The notes under the pieces are model-generated. The model was not told where the DNA came from. It searched no databases and saw only the letters and a program-made list of their open reading frames with translations. From positions 1-37,763 of the forward strand of contig BBXU01001975.1 in the NCBI GenBank assembly GCA_001598975.1: DNA of 37,763 nucleotides. The letters run 5' to 3'. The DNA comes from Parachlorella kessleri (taxonomy: Eukaryota; Chlorophyta; Trebouxiophyceae; Chlorellales; Chlorellaceae). Shown here one piece after another: positions 11,428 through 21,192 of the stretch; positions within the stretch are counted from its first letter, which is position 1; each line of letters starts with the position of its first letter. The translations under genes were made by a program, and so were the position numbers.

Positions 11428-14400
11428 GCTTGCGAAGCGGCGGTACCCCCGTCGCACAGCCGCGTGCGGGTAATGAGCTATAACATCCTTGCTGACCACC
11501 TGGCCCACGAGCACTCACGGGAGCTGTACAGCTCCTCACCTCGCTATGCGTTGGAGTGGGGCTACCGCGGAAGGCTGATCATGCGGGAGATTGGGGAATA
11601 CCAGCCGGACGTGGTGTGCCTGCAGGTGGGTAGGCTGGGCTCAGATGGGGCGGAGGGTTCTTGGGCGTTTCGGACTGAAGTTGTCGCCATGTAGGCCTCT
11701 CTGACGGCATCCTGCGCTTGGTGGCTCGAATGCGAGAGGCACAGCATCCCTGGCTGGCTGACACTCTTGTGTCGTAACTCCCCTACGTGTCTGTGCTGTG
11801 GGAGTGTGCGTGCGGGCCGGGGTCGGGTCATGGGGATCAGACCCAGCAACGCATGCTTCATGGCGAGTGACATTAGGGCTGGGAGGGGAGCTGCCAAAAG
11901 CAAGTGAGGCAGCAAGCTGAGCAAAGCCAGGGCAGTGCTGTGTTGTGCGTGGTGAGAGCTGGTATCACTGAAGCCCAGACAAATTTCATTGCCTTCTTGT
12001 CCACCAAGCAGCAGCTAGCGAGAACGTTGCTTCTTATGGTTAATACGTACAACTGCGCCATTTCTCATGTCAACCTATGTTGATCGGACGTGTTCGGCAA
12101 TGGGTGCAACTCTGTTGCAGGAAGTAGACCACTTTCGGGAGCTCCAAATGGGCTTGGAAGAGCAGGGGTGAGCCCGGGGGCTGTGATGGCTAGCTTGTTC
12201 AAGGTCGGGTGCAATGGCATGCTTTGGCCAGCCACCAGCAAATGTCATAACAAAACCAGGTGGCTAAGTTGCCATGTAAACTAGTCGCCCGAACATGCTG
12301 CGTTTGAGTTGTAGTTGGCAGGAACCGACGAATGACAAGTGTGCATGCTGTGGTGTGTCGTTTGCCCGTGTTTGAGCATTTGAGTCCGTACCTCCACATG
12401 CACCATGCTGTACCCATGTACAATACCACACCCAAGTGGCTTCCTGGTGAAAATATGAAGGTATGAGGGCCTGTATACCAAGCGCACCGGCGACAGAAGA
12501 GATGGCCTGGCAACCTTCTGGCGAAAGGATGTGTTCAGGCAGGGTGAGCCCATGCTCAGTGTGAATCGACTGACGTGTGGGAACATTTTCCGGTGTGCCA
12601 CTGTCTTCGAGGACTTGGAGGTAAATCACCAGGTGGCTGAGCTCAGGGAGCTGACCTTTGAGGGCGCTTTGCTTTACCGTTTTGAATTGTCCGTGCCGGC
12701 CCGCAGTGTGTGTGTGTGTGTGTTTGGAGCAAACCGGCTTTTGCCATGCAGGCTGCTTGCGTAAACAGCGCAGGCCACAATTGCAACGCAGTGCCGGGCT
12801 TCGTTAGTGGTGACGAATTGTTCTCTAGCGTTCTCTGCACTTCCAAGAAGTCATGCATGATTTTGTACAATCAACCCCGGACAGTGTGGCACCCTCTTGG
12901 CTTCCTGCAGTCAAGCACGACCGCATTTACTTCACCCAGCTGGGCCTGAAGGACAACGTGGCACAGGTGGTGCTCTTACAGCGGCGGCGCCCGTCCCGGT
13001 CTGGCAGCAGCGGCAGCACAGGCAGCCGGTCGGGCCACAAGCGGGGCCGCGGGGAGGGGTCCCATGGCATGCCGCCCCAGCAGCAGCAGCAGCTAGAGGG
13101 TGGGGTAAGGTCAGACGAGGAGGCGCAGCGATCTGGCCAGCAGCCGCTGCTGGCGGTGGGCAACATCCATGTGTTGTTCAACCCACGCCGGGGAGACATC
13201 AAGATTGCGCAGGTAGGGCGTCACAAGTGGGCGGCACCTGCACTAGTGGGGCTCGCTGTCTGGCCGCGAGCTTGAGCGAAGCGTTGCTGCTGCTAAGTGT
13301 GCGGCGCGCGGCATGTTGGTGAAAGGCTGCACCCGACTGGACGGCTGTGGTAAGTTGGGCCGGCTGGTCAAGCTGTAGCCTGTGGCGTGCGGGGAGGCCG
13401 CAGCTGCAGTTTGCAAGCACGAGCGCCGGTCACTCAGCTCTTGCATTGTGGAAGTTGTGCGACAAGGGCCTGTTCATGTCGAATCGCTGATGACCGCATG
13501 CATAGAAGCAATACAGTCCCTCGGTAAGGCAGGCTTGGCAGCATTGACTCGGTTGCTTTGCCTGGTGACAGGTGCGCACCTTGTTTGACCGCGTGAGGCG
13601 GTTGAGCCAGGAGCATGGTGGCGCTCCCGCAGTCATCTGTGGCGACTTCAACTCCGCAGCGGGTGAGCCCCCGGAGGAGCTGGTTGGCCAGACCTGGGTC
13701 TTGCCGTGCGCCCTGGCAGGGACCTATGCCTCTTGTGTGTGCGCGCTCGGATGTCTGACTGCAGGAGCTTGACTGTGTTTGGGGGCCTAACAGCTGCATC
13801 CTGTATCCCTGCCCTCGATCGACCTCTGCTGCCTTGTCAGCCACGACCACACTCTGCCGCATGATACCCTCTGTAACTGAAGAGGCAGTGCAAGCGTTGC
13901 TTGTCTCTGTGCTGCACTGCAGGCAGCCCAGTCTACCAGTACATCAGCCATGGCCTGCTGGATTTGTCCCAGCATGACCGGCGGCGGTTGTCAGGCCAGG
14001 TGGAGGCGCAAGGCAAAGGCTGGCCCTCGCTGCGGCGCGCTTTCCTCTCAGAGCTGTACCGAGCGCAGCAGGCGCAGCAGCAGCAGCAGCAAGAAGGGTC
14101 CCTGGGGCAGGCGGCAGAGCAGCCCTATGAAGGTTCTGGCTGTGACAGTGGCAATCACGTCTCTGGCGACGGTGCTGAGACTTGCTGCAGTGAAGGCTCT
14201 GCCCTGGGTGCGGTGCTAGCCAGGGAAGCCTCCTCCTACGACCCGGTCGTTGACCCCCATAGCTCGCTGTCTGATCCGCCCTTCCGGATAGATGCCTCCG
14301 GCGTGGTTGGTTCTCCCAGTCCCAACACAGCAGGCGCAGCACATGATGGGCCGGCTGGTTTGGGATGGAGCACACCCTCGCCGCCCACTTGGCAGGGGAA

Positions 14401-15477
14401 AAGCAGCTACAGCGGCGGCAGCAGCGGTGGCAGGGGTCGCTTGCAAGGGTGAGCATAGGAGCATACGTTGCTGTGATGCGCTGACGCTGCGCCCAAGCGG
14501 TGCTGCACGAGTGGTGTGCAGGACCACCAGGCGGTGTAGGGAGGCTTGTGTTGTTGGCTGAGAAAAAACGTTGAGGGTCTGTGCACCCACGACGGCTCCA
14601 ATCAGCCACAGTAACCTTCTAACCCCAGCCCCTCTTGCTTCGACCCAATGTCGATATTAATCCTCTTGGGGGTGAGATTGAGAAAAGCTTTCCCGGCCCA
14701 CTTCTTGGCAACATTGTGTTTATTCAGGGTGGCTGGTCGTGCGAACAGAGGTGACGGTGAACTGGGGTGACAGGGGCAATGCAGTTATGCTCTGGGGCTT
14801 GCCTGAGTTCTGATCCAGTAGTTGTGTTTGTTTGCCATGGACCACTGCCCCGTAGGTGGACGCCCTCTGAGCTGCAAACTGCGATGGGCGGCCCCACACC
14901 CTCTCCCGCCTACCAGTTGTTGCAGCATGCTCACAGCTTCATCAGCAAGGCTGTTCCAGCGGCTGCTTCATGGGGCGATGCGGTGGTGAGCTGCCCTCTG
15001 CATGTGGAGAGCGCCTACCATGCCGCCGCGTCTCAAGAGCCGCTGTTTACCACCTGCCACGACAAGTTCATTGGCACAGTGGACTACATTTGGTACACCC
15101 CTCACACACCGACCCTGGAGCCTGGCTCAAAGGACAGTCCAGCAGCAGCAGCAGGCCCAGCAGGCGGCAGCAGCAAGGGCAGCAGGGGCCGGAGCGCCGG
15201 CAGAGCAGGCTCAGCAGGCGGTGCACGCTTTGCGCTGCGACCGCTTGGGGTGCTGCAGCCGCCCTCCCTGCAGTCTCTGGCAACAGGCCTGCCCTCGGGG
15301 GCGTGGCCCAGCGACCATGTTTCCCTGGTGGCTGACTTTGCACTGGTAGACACCCAGACGCCAAAGGAGGAGGAAGAGGAGGAGGCGAGAGACGCGGGCG
15401 GTGCAGTGGGAGACGGTGGCAATGGAGGCAGGGGCAGGCGGATCAGGAGCAAGAGTGCCAGCAGGGCTGCCCTGTAG
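11428..15477 (+). CDS. CCR4-type exonuclease/endonuclease/phosphatase-fold deadenylase (CCR4 homolog 5-like); 5' end unresolved
   Basis: Exons 11428-11625, 12121-12167, 12461-12543, 12911-13212, 13572-13662, 13923-14448 and 14856-15477 join in phase to at least 622 residues. They carry the magnesium-dependent EEP nuclease fold: VMSYNILADHL (catalytic Asn), VVCLQEVDHF (metal-binding Glu), DGLATFWRKD, QLGLKDNVAQVVLL, LAVGNIHVLFNPRRGDIKIA, VICGDFNS (Asp), LSQHDRRRLSGQ, DKFIGTVDYIWYT and PSDHVSLVADF (catalytic His). This order, especially HVLFNPRRGDIKIAQ and HDRRRLSGQ, resembles plant CCR4 homolog 5. Such enzymes usually shorten mRNA poly(A) tails. The first ATG in frame is at 11471 (MSYN); the good acceptor at 11427 suggests an upstream first exon I could not find. 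Long low-complexity inserts rich in Gln, Gly and Ser sit between the GDFNS and SDH motifs, and the C-terminus is acidic then basic. Introns contain a GT microsatellite and a dispersed repeat copy. Confidence 0.9.
12706..12723. repeat. (GT)9 microsatellite
   Basis: Nine uninterrupted GT units lie within the third intron of the CCR4-like gene (12544-12910). Similar but shorter AC/GT tracts occur near 1672 and 9750. Such tracts are common in green-algal introns and have no assigned role here. Confidence 0.9.
14731..14807 (+). repeat. Dispersed short repeat, copy A
   Basis: The stretch beginning GGCTGGTCGTGCGAACAGAG and ending in a block close to ATGCTCTGGGGCTTGCCTG matches, with small differences, the sequences at 30121-30219 and 15923-15996. 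It lies in the intron 14449-14855 of the CCR4-like gene. It has no open frame of note. Confidence 0.6.
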
Positions 15478-15922
15478 ATTTGGCTAGTTTCCAGCTGAGT
15501 GTGACCCTTTTCCTGCACCGCGCTGGGAGCCTGTGGCCGCATATTGTCGCTGGGCATAGTCAAGGAGAAGTCTATATATCGATCGTGGGAGGTAACAAGA
15601 GGGGCCAGCTGTGTCCGCCTGCCTGAGACCTCCATTTGGAGTGTGTGAGCCCAGTGTTGACCGGTGCCATTGCACTGCTTCAGATTTGCTGCGACGAAAA
15701 TCGTGTTTCCTGGATATTTTATTGCTGATGCTTATGCATCTCAAAAGTATTAAGAATCGGGTTTCTGACACCTCAAGGAAGCTTGCTAGTGCTGGCTTTG
15801 AAACTTGGGGTTTGTGATGGTGGCCACCCTAAAGAAATGCAGTGCGGTCATTGAGGATGCTAGACCTGGTCTGACAGGGCGGCGTGTGCTAGTGAGGGTG
15901 GCAGGTATTGCGTATAGTGGAG

Positions 15923-15996
15923 GTAGGGTTGAAGTGTACTGACAGGGCTGGATGTATGCTCTTGGGTCTTGCCTGAGGTCTGTGTATTGGGAGGTG
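15923..15996 (+). repeat. Dispersed short repeat, copy B
   Basis: The core TGTACTGACAGGGCTGGATG, followed by TATGCTCTTGGGTCTTGCCT, matches copy C at 30121-30219 and copy A at 14731-14807. The resemblance to copy C continues into a TTGGGAGG block near the 3' end. It lies downstream of the CCR4-like gene. Confidence 0.6.
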
Positions 15997-16754
15997 GCTC
16001 CGGTAGTGAAAACTGTGTCCATGACTCGCCAGGGCTGGGTCTTAGGTAGCCGAGGGTTGGCCTGGAACTCATGAGACAGTGTGTTATAATGTGTGTGCAA
16101 ACGGACGCCTCTGGATTATCATTTTGTGCCTTTGGGTTTTGTCAGTGTGACCACACACCTTGCCTGTTGCTGGCGGCAGTGCACCAGAGAGGTATACCCC
16201 TACCTACGTAGGTGCGTGAACTGTTTCACTACCTTGTTCCACGGTTGGCTGAGTGGTAACCATTGGGAGCTACTGCAGGCGAAGGGAGTTTGTGCTCCAA
16301 CTGGTGGGGTTCTATCTAGTAGTATGTGTCCCGGCGTGCTGCCAATGTGAAACAGAGAGTTGGTAAGATAGCCAACAACACAAGTGCCTCAAAAACTCTG
16401 CTCACATCGACCTGCGTGGACCTTAGGCCTTTCGAGGAATTGGACATGCTTCTTACTCAGTGGACTCTGTTTCTTCCCTGACTTCCGGCACTGCCACCAC
16501 TGTATGGCCAGTTGGGTGCGCCTGCTGCCCTTGAGGGCCCTTCCGATTCCAAGGGCTCTCCTGGCACCCCCGTGCAGCACGCTCTGACCATCCAAGCAAG
16601 TTTGCAGCCTCCTAGGCCCTCCTGTCGAGCCGACCACTCCCAGGCCACTGCCGGGTGGGAAGTGCTAGAGTCTGCTTGCCATAGATCTGCAGTGGCAGCC
16701 AGTGTGTGCGCTCCGTTCGTCTGGCAGGTCTCACAAGTCTTATCACATGCTCCA

Positions 16755-16759
16755 TTACA
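16755..16759 (-). terminator. Possible TGTAA polyadenylation signal for the NDK gene
   Basis: Read on the minus strand this is TGTAA, about 100 bases past the stop codon at 16860-16862. The distance is normal for green-algal 3' ends. Confidence 0.5.
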
Positions 16760-16859
16760 ACAAAAGGCACTCTGACAGCGGCTGGCAGCAAAATCACAAT
16801 CCAAAATGCTGCCTTCAGCGCAGAGCCTGAGCGTGTTCACACAGCCTCCCGCCATCAGC

Positions 16860-18543
16860 TTACTCGTAAATCTGCAGCACAGGCAAGCAGTACCCCGATC
16901 GTCAGTCTTAAAGAGGCTCCAAGATGAATTGACGGCATCGAAGCTGCCCAAGCAAGTTGGGAGAGCCCCGGCCCGCTGACTGCAGATCCACTGTTTCAGC
17001 ATAGGCACGTGGCACGCTCGCTTGCCCCTGCAACATAGCGGGTACCAATGCCTCCTGGCCCTAGGCAACCAGAAGCACCGTGCAGTCCATGGCCCCATGA
17101 CGCACACCGCGCCCCAGCAGCTCTTGCTAATCACGGCAGACACTGTGAATAGAGAAATTGTACTGACAGGACCGGTAACAGCCCTGTGCCTTAACCCAGC
17201 CCGCCCCATTTATTGCTGCGCTCAAGGTCACCTCGACCCAACTCCCTCCACCCACCCACCTGGCCAAGGGTGACGGGCACATGGTCCACAAGGCCCTCGG
17301 GGAACCACAGGGCAATCTCCTTCTGCGCGTTCTCCACAGAGTCGGACCCGTGGATGATGTTGCGGCCCACGTCGATGGCATACTGGCCGCGAATGGTGGA
17401 GGGGTCGGAGGCCAGCGGGTTGGTGGCACCGATGATCTTGCGGGCCTGGACAACCACGTCCTTGCCCTCAAGCACGATGGCCACCACAGGGCCGCTGGTA
17501 ATGTACTCGATCAGGCCTGCATGACAGTTGTGTGGCACCCGCATTAGGCTCTGCCCACCTGCTGGGTGATATACCAATACCTGTCTCCAGCTGCTAGGAA
17601 AAGCATATCAAGGGGTGTCTGCGAGGGCTGGAACATGCCAAAAGATTGGTTAGCTGATAACCCTGCCAACCAGTCTTGCCCGGCAGTCTAGCAATGTAAG
17701 CTCTCCATTCCGTTTCTTGACCATGACCTGGCCCCCTGGCCATCATTGCCTGCACAGGCACGATACCTCTGTTGCCAGCCTCGCTCCGGCAGGCACCCTC
17801 CCTCCCACCCCTTAACCTCACGCCCACCCACCTGGGAAGAAGGGCTTGGAGGCCAGGTCAGCATAGTGGCGCTCAGCATGATCCTTAGTCACGTTCATGA
17901 ACTTAAGGCCGCGTAGGATGTAGCCCTGCAGTGCAGCACACTTGTTTGAAGCAGCTATTTAGGACTTTGAACTGACTTGCAACTTTAGGTCCTGTGCACC
18001 TACATTTGTTAATACTGGTAGGCAATGCAAGGAGAGGAGAGGCAGGGGTGAACTGTACTGACAGGACTGTGCATCTAACTTGTGGCTTCTCTGCTCTACT
18101 TCGCAACACCTTGCCCGCCTGAACCCTCATGGCTGCAAGTCTGTGGGCAAGACATCCAGGCTGCAACTTGCTTTGCTTGTTGCACCAGCACGATTTTCAG
18201 AATACTAGCGAAGCTTGCAAGGCCATCAAACTGCAGCAGGGCAGCTGGCACACCCTTCTGTTCACGGCTGGCCAGAACCCCACACCTTGCTCAGGAAGCG
18301 ATCAATGACCACGCCGATGATGTTCCTCTGCACCGCATCGGGCTTCAGCATCACAAAAGTCTGCTCGGTCCTCGCCTGCACCACGCATCTGTGGTCAGTT
18401 AGCTCGGTCTGTGCACGCGATCAGCAGCCCTTACTTTTCGGAAAGATACTCATATGATATAGAGCAAATGCATGGAAGATTTTAGGTCAGCCACTCCTGT
18501 TAAGGTAATATCAGCCAACACATAGGACCCAAAAGCATACCAT
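16860..18543 (-). CDS. NDK: Nucleoside diphosphate kinase
   Basis: Five exons are proposed: 18541-18543 (ATG alone), 18286-18375, 17832-17925, 17260-17516 and 16860-16871, giving 151 residues. The enzyme transfers the gamma phosphate between nucleoside di- and triphosphates through a phospho-histidine. Sequence landmarks are [76 protein letters not shown], the active site RNIIHGSDS and [10 protein letters not shown]. With the ATG-only first exon, the catalytic His falls exactly at residue 118, the classical position in this family, and the protein starts MARTEQTF as expected. The last exon encodes only IYE and stop. Family members usually have a Trp just before this ending, so a further mini-exon is possible, though the phases join directly. 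No organelle-targeting extension is seen, so it is probably cytosolic. Confidence 0.93.
18031..18075 (+). repeat. Dispersed short repeat, weak copy D
   Basis: GGTGAACTGTACTGACAGGA with purine-rich sequence before it resembles the centre of copies A, B and C, but the downstream half is diverged or missing. It lies in the intron 17926-18285 of the NDK gene, in the opposite orientation to that gene. Confidence 0.35.
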
Positions 18544-18867
18544 TGTGACTGCCGCGCTTGTACCGGATTGCTGAGTGATGTCAGAGGAGGCGAAAGAGAA
18601 GCGCTTTGGTGTCGATCAGTGCTATATGCGATTCCAGGGAGCCGCCATGGACTGTTCACACAGCAGGCATAGCAGGCAGGTCTCCGAGCGATCCCTTCAC
18701 AGAGGAGAGGCCGTACACAAAATTGCACGAATAGCCATCTGCTCTCGATGATTTTGGAGTTTGACTTGGCTATCAAAAGAAAGAAGTGTTTCAATCCTCA
18801 CATGCACTGATCAACTCAGTCTTGTGGCAGGGTCTATCTGTGCTGTGGGCGCCAAGCTCACCGTGGA
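18544..18867. promoter_or_regulatory. Short divergent promoter region (NDK / BUD32-like gene)
   Basis: Only 324 bases separate the two start codons, so both 5' UTRs and both promoters must fit here. This is inference from gene placement. I recognised no TATA box or named element. The left limit depends on the proposed ATG-only exon of NDK. Confidence 0.5.
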
Positions 18868-20736
18868 ATGACCCTGATGGTGACTGACGCGACAAACCCC
18901 ACCCCACCAGACACTACAGCAGCGCCTGGCCCCGCCTTCAACAGCAGCCTGTACACTCTGCACAGCCAGGGCGCCGAGGCGGTGAGGCTCCCAGCGCTGC
19001 TGGTTGTGTCAGGGTACCATTAGTCCCGTTCAAGAAAAAAGTGCCATACTGTTGCGCCCGGATATGTATACTCTGGTTCCTGCTGTCCCCCCTTCGCAGC
19101 GAGTGTGGGAGGGGGTCTTCCTGGGGCGGCCCACCATGGTCAAACAACGCTTCAGCAAGAAGTATCGGCACCCGTCCCTGGATGCAAAACTCACGGCGCA
19201 GCGATTAAAAGGGGTACGAAGAAGATGTAGTCATGCTGCTCTATTCCTTCACGGAGGGCGATGCAGAATTTTTGTGTGTATGTTGCCCAGGGTACCTGCC
19301 TACAGAGCAAGGAGCCTGTTGCCTGTCAGGATTTGTGTGTCCATCAGGTCTTATGAGCAGACTCAGCAGCACAAGGCCTAGTGCAGCTGCCATGCTTTGC
19401 CAGTCGTCAGGAATGCAGGATGGTCCTATTTAGCGCCCTTGTCCACCTTGCATGACAGGCGATATGAGGTGCAGGCAGTCCTCCCTGTCATTGCCCTGTT
19501 GTGAAGTCCATCCCTTCTGGTGCGCAGGAGGTGCGCAGCATGCTGAGAGCCCGCAAGCTCGGGGTGCCCACCCCTGTTGTCTACCATGTGGACCACGCCA
19601 CCAGCTGCATTTACATGGAGCGGGTGCAGGGACATTCTGTCAAGACGCTGTTGAGAAGCGAGGATGGGGGCCTCACACCTGCAGGTGCGCAACAGCAGGG
19701 TTATGAAGGCTGACTTGCATCGCGGTGCGTTGTCAAGCAGCCTTACTTGCATGGCGGGCAGGTCAGCATGCCTGTGGGCCACCTGCCGGGCAATTGCCAT
19801 CTCAGTTTCCTGATGAGCTTGGCAGTGCATGAGCCATTTCACATCCTTACAGTGTGTGCTGCTCTTGTGTGGGGCAGAGGTGGACACCCTCCTTGTGAAC
19901 ATGGGCAAGGAGATTGCGCGGATGCATGATGGCGGCCTGGTGCATGGGGACCTTACAACCTCCAACATGATTGTGCGCCAGCCCGACGAGCAAGTGGTAG
20001 GTTCATGCCTGTAGTGCAAGTAAGGGAAGGCGGCAGCAGGTCTTGTCTGGAGGTCATGTCGCCCCTCGTCCTAGCAGAATTACCGCTTCCTGGAAGCAGT
20101 GTGCAGTATAAAGCAGCCCCGTCTCCTTGTTGCAGGTGGTTATTGACTTTGGCCTTAGCTATAACTCTACTATCCACGAAGACAAAGCGGTGGACCTCTA
20201 TGTCCTGGAGCGGGCCTTCAGCAGCGCACACGCGGGGCAGGGGCCCCAGCTGGTGAGGGTGGGTGGGTTTTGTCAGCTTTGGTAAACTGTGCTGTGGTGC
20301 AGATAACTTGTGTTCTGTGTGCCACTGCTGCTAAGGTTGCGACTTCCGAGTTCAGGAAATCCAATTTCTTGCAGCAGATTGTCCTTGGGCCAACTGCTGC
20401 AGTTTGAGAAGGTTCTGGAAGCCTACTGTAGGAGCAGCAAGCAGTGGAGCAGCACGCTCAACAGATTTGCGGAAGGTGAGGGCAGGCCTGGTGTGAGCAC
20501 GGCATTGCTGTGGTTGGCGGGGGCCCTTATCTCTTCACCCACCCAAATCACATCACATGCCAAGCCAAGCTTGAGAAAGTCGAGGCTGTCTGCTGTGCTC
20601 CATGCATAGCTCATGATGCCATTGTATTGATCGCGCACAAGAGGGTTGCTCGGACCAGATGAGGCGAACCATGTGTTTGTCTTGTTGCTGGGCTGCAGTG
20701 CGCATGCGGGGCAGGAAGCGCACCATGGTGGGATGA
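18868..20736 (+). CDS. BUD32: Bud32/TP53RK (PRPK)-type atypical kinase of the KEOPS/EKC complex
   Basis: Seven exons join in phase to 243 residues: 18868-18981, 19100-19213, 19528-19684, 19878-19996, 20136-20252, 20403-20475 and 20699-20736. In KEOPS this small kinase/ATPase works with the Kae1 subunit to make t6A37 on ANN-decoding tRNAs. Landmarks: [11 protein letters not shown] and [20 protein letters not shown] (ATP-binding Lys), [14 protein letters not shown] (the family's signature), [23 protein letters not shown], the catalytic [13 protein letters not shown] (Asp about 153), [10 protein letters not shown] (metal-binding Asp about 172), [17 protein letters not shown], and the basic C-terminal tail [12 protein letters not shown], which is nearly invariant in the family. 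The start at 18868 is the first ATG of the exon and gives an N-terminal extension of about 25 residues rich in Thr and Pro. Length is normal. No damage was seen. Confidence 0.96.
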
Positions 20737-21192
20737 GGAGGGCTCAAAGCATGGCTGGAGGGGAAGTGGGGGCAGCCAAGGCGGCAGTATGCTTATTTGA
20801 GCGGCGACAGTATGCATGATCAATCAGCTGCCTCTTCCTTACGTCTTTGGCAGCCACCCATGTAGTGTGCGGGAACGAGCTGTAAACTAGGGGGCCTGTT
20901 GGACAGACTTCCTAGCGATGCTGAGTCCAGCAGGGAAGAAGCAGTCATGCTCCCTTTGCCTCCAGTGATTAGAACGCAACATTTGCGACTGAAAGAGAGT
21001 GAAACTATATGAAGGAATGGACGAGGAAGTGACATGGCTTGCTGTCCTTAGCCTCTTGGATTTGTCACCCACATGGCATGCAGTGCATGCTATGTGGAAA
21101 GGCATGTTCTGCAAGACAATTCGTTCCTCAAGGACTTTGGCCTCCTGGCCAGCTTCACCGCACTTCCCTAAGCTTAGCGTTGAAATCTCGTC
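20737..21192. other. Intergenic region between tandem plus-strand genes
   Basis: This 456-base spacer holds the BUD32 3' UTR with TGTAA at 20881-20885, and the promoter and 5' UTR of the expansin fusion gene. No TATA box or other element was recognised. Confidence 0.5.
20881..20885 (+). terminator. Possible TGTAA polyadenylation signal for the BUD32-like gene
   Basis: TGTAA about 145 bases past the stop codon at 20734-20736, a typical green-algal distance. Confidence 0.5.

Larger units (their letters stand above)
15478..16859. other. Convergent 3' intergenic region
   Basis: This 1.4-kb region lies between the stop codons of the CCR4-like gene (plus) and the nucleoside diphosphate kinase gene (minus). 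It should be 3' UTR and spacer. It contains copy B of the dispersed repeat (15923-15996) and a minus-strand TGTAA at 16755-16759. No TGTAA was found for the plus-strand gene. No coding exon was recognised, although the minus strand is open for a long way around 16457-17209. Confidence 0.55.

Noticed and set aside
12544..12764. Continuation of the CCR4-like exon 3 frame past 12543
   Set aside because: The frame stays open, but splicing at 12543 to 12911 gives the conserved run RKDVFRQVKHDRIYFTQLGL in phase, while read-through adds non-homologous sequence.
16457..17209. 250-residue open frame on the minus strand with several cysteines (CQSAFCCNGACDKTCETCQ)
   Set aside because: It runs through the last intron, last exon and 3' region of the NDK gene in a different frame. 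There is no family pattern and no supporting splice structure; GC-rich DNA gives such frames by chance.
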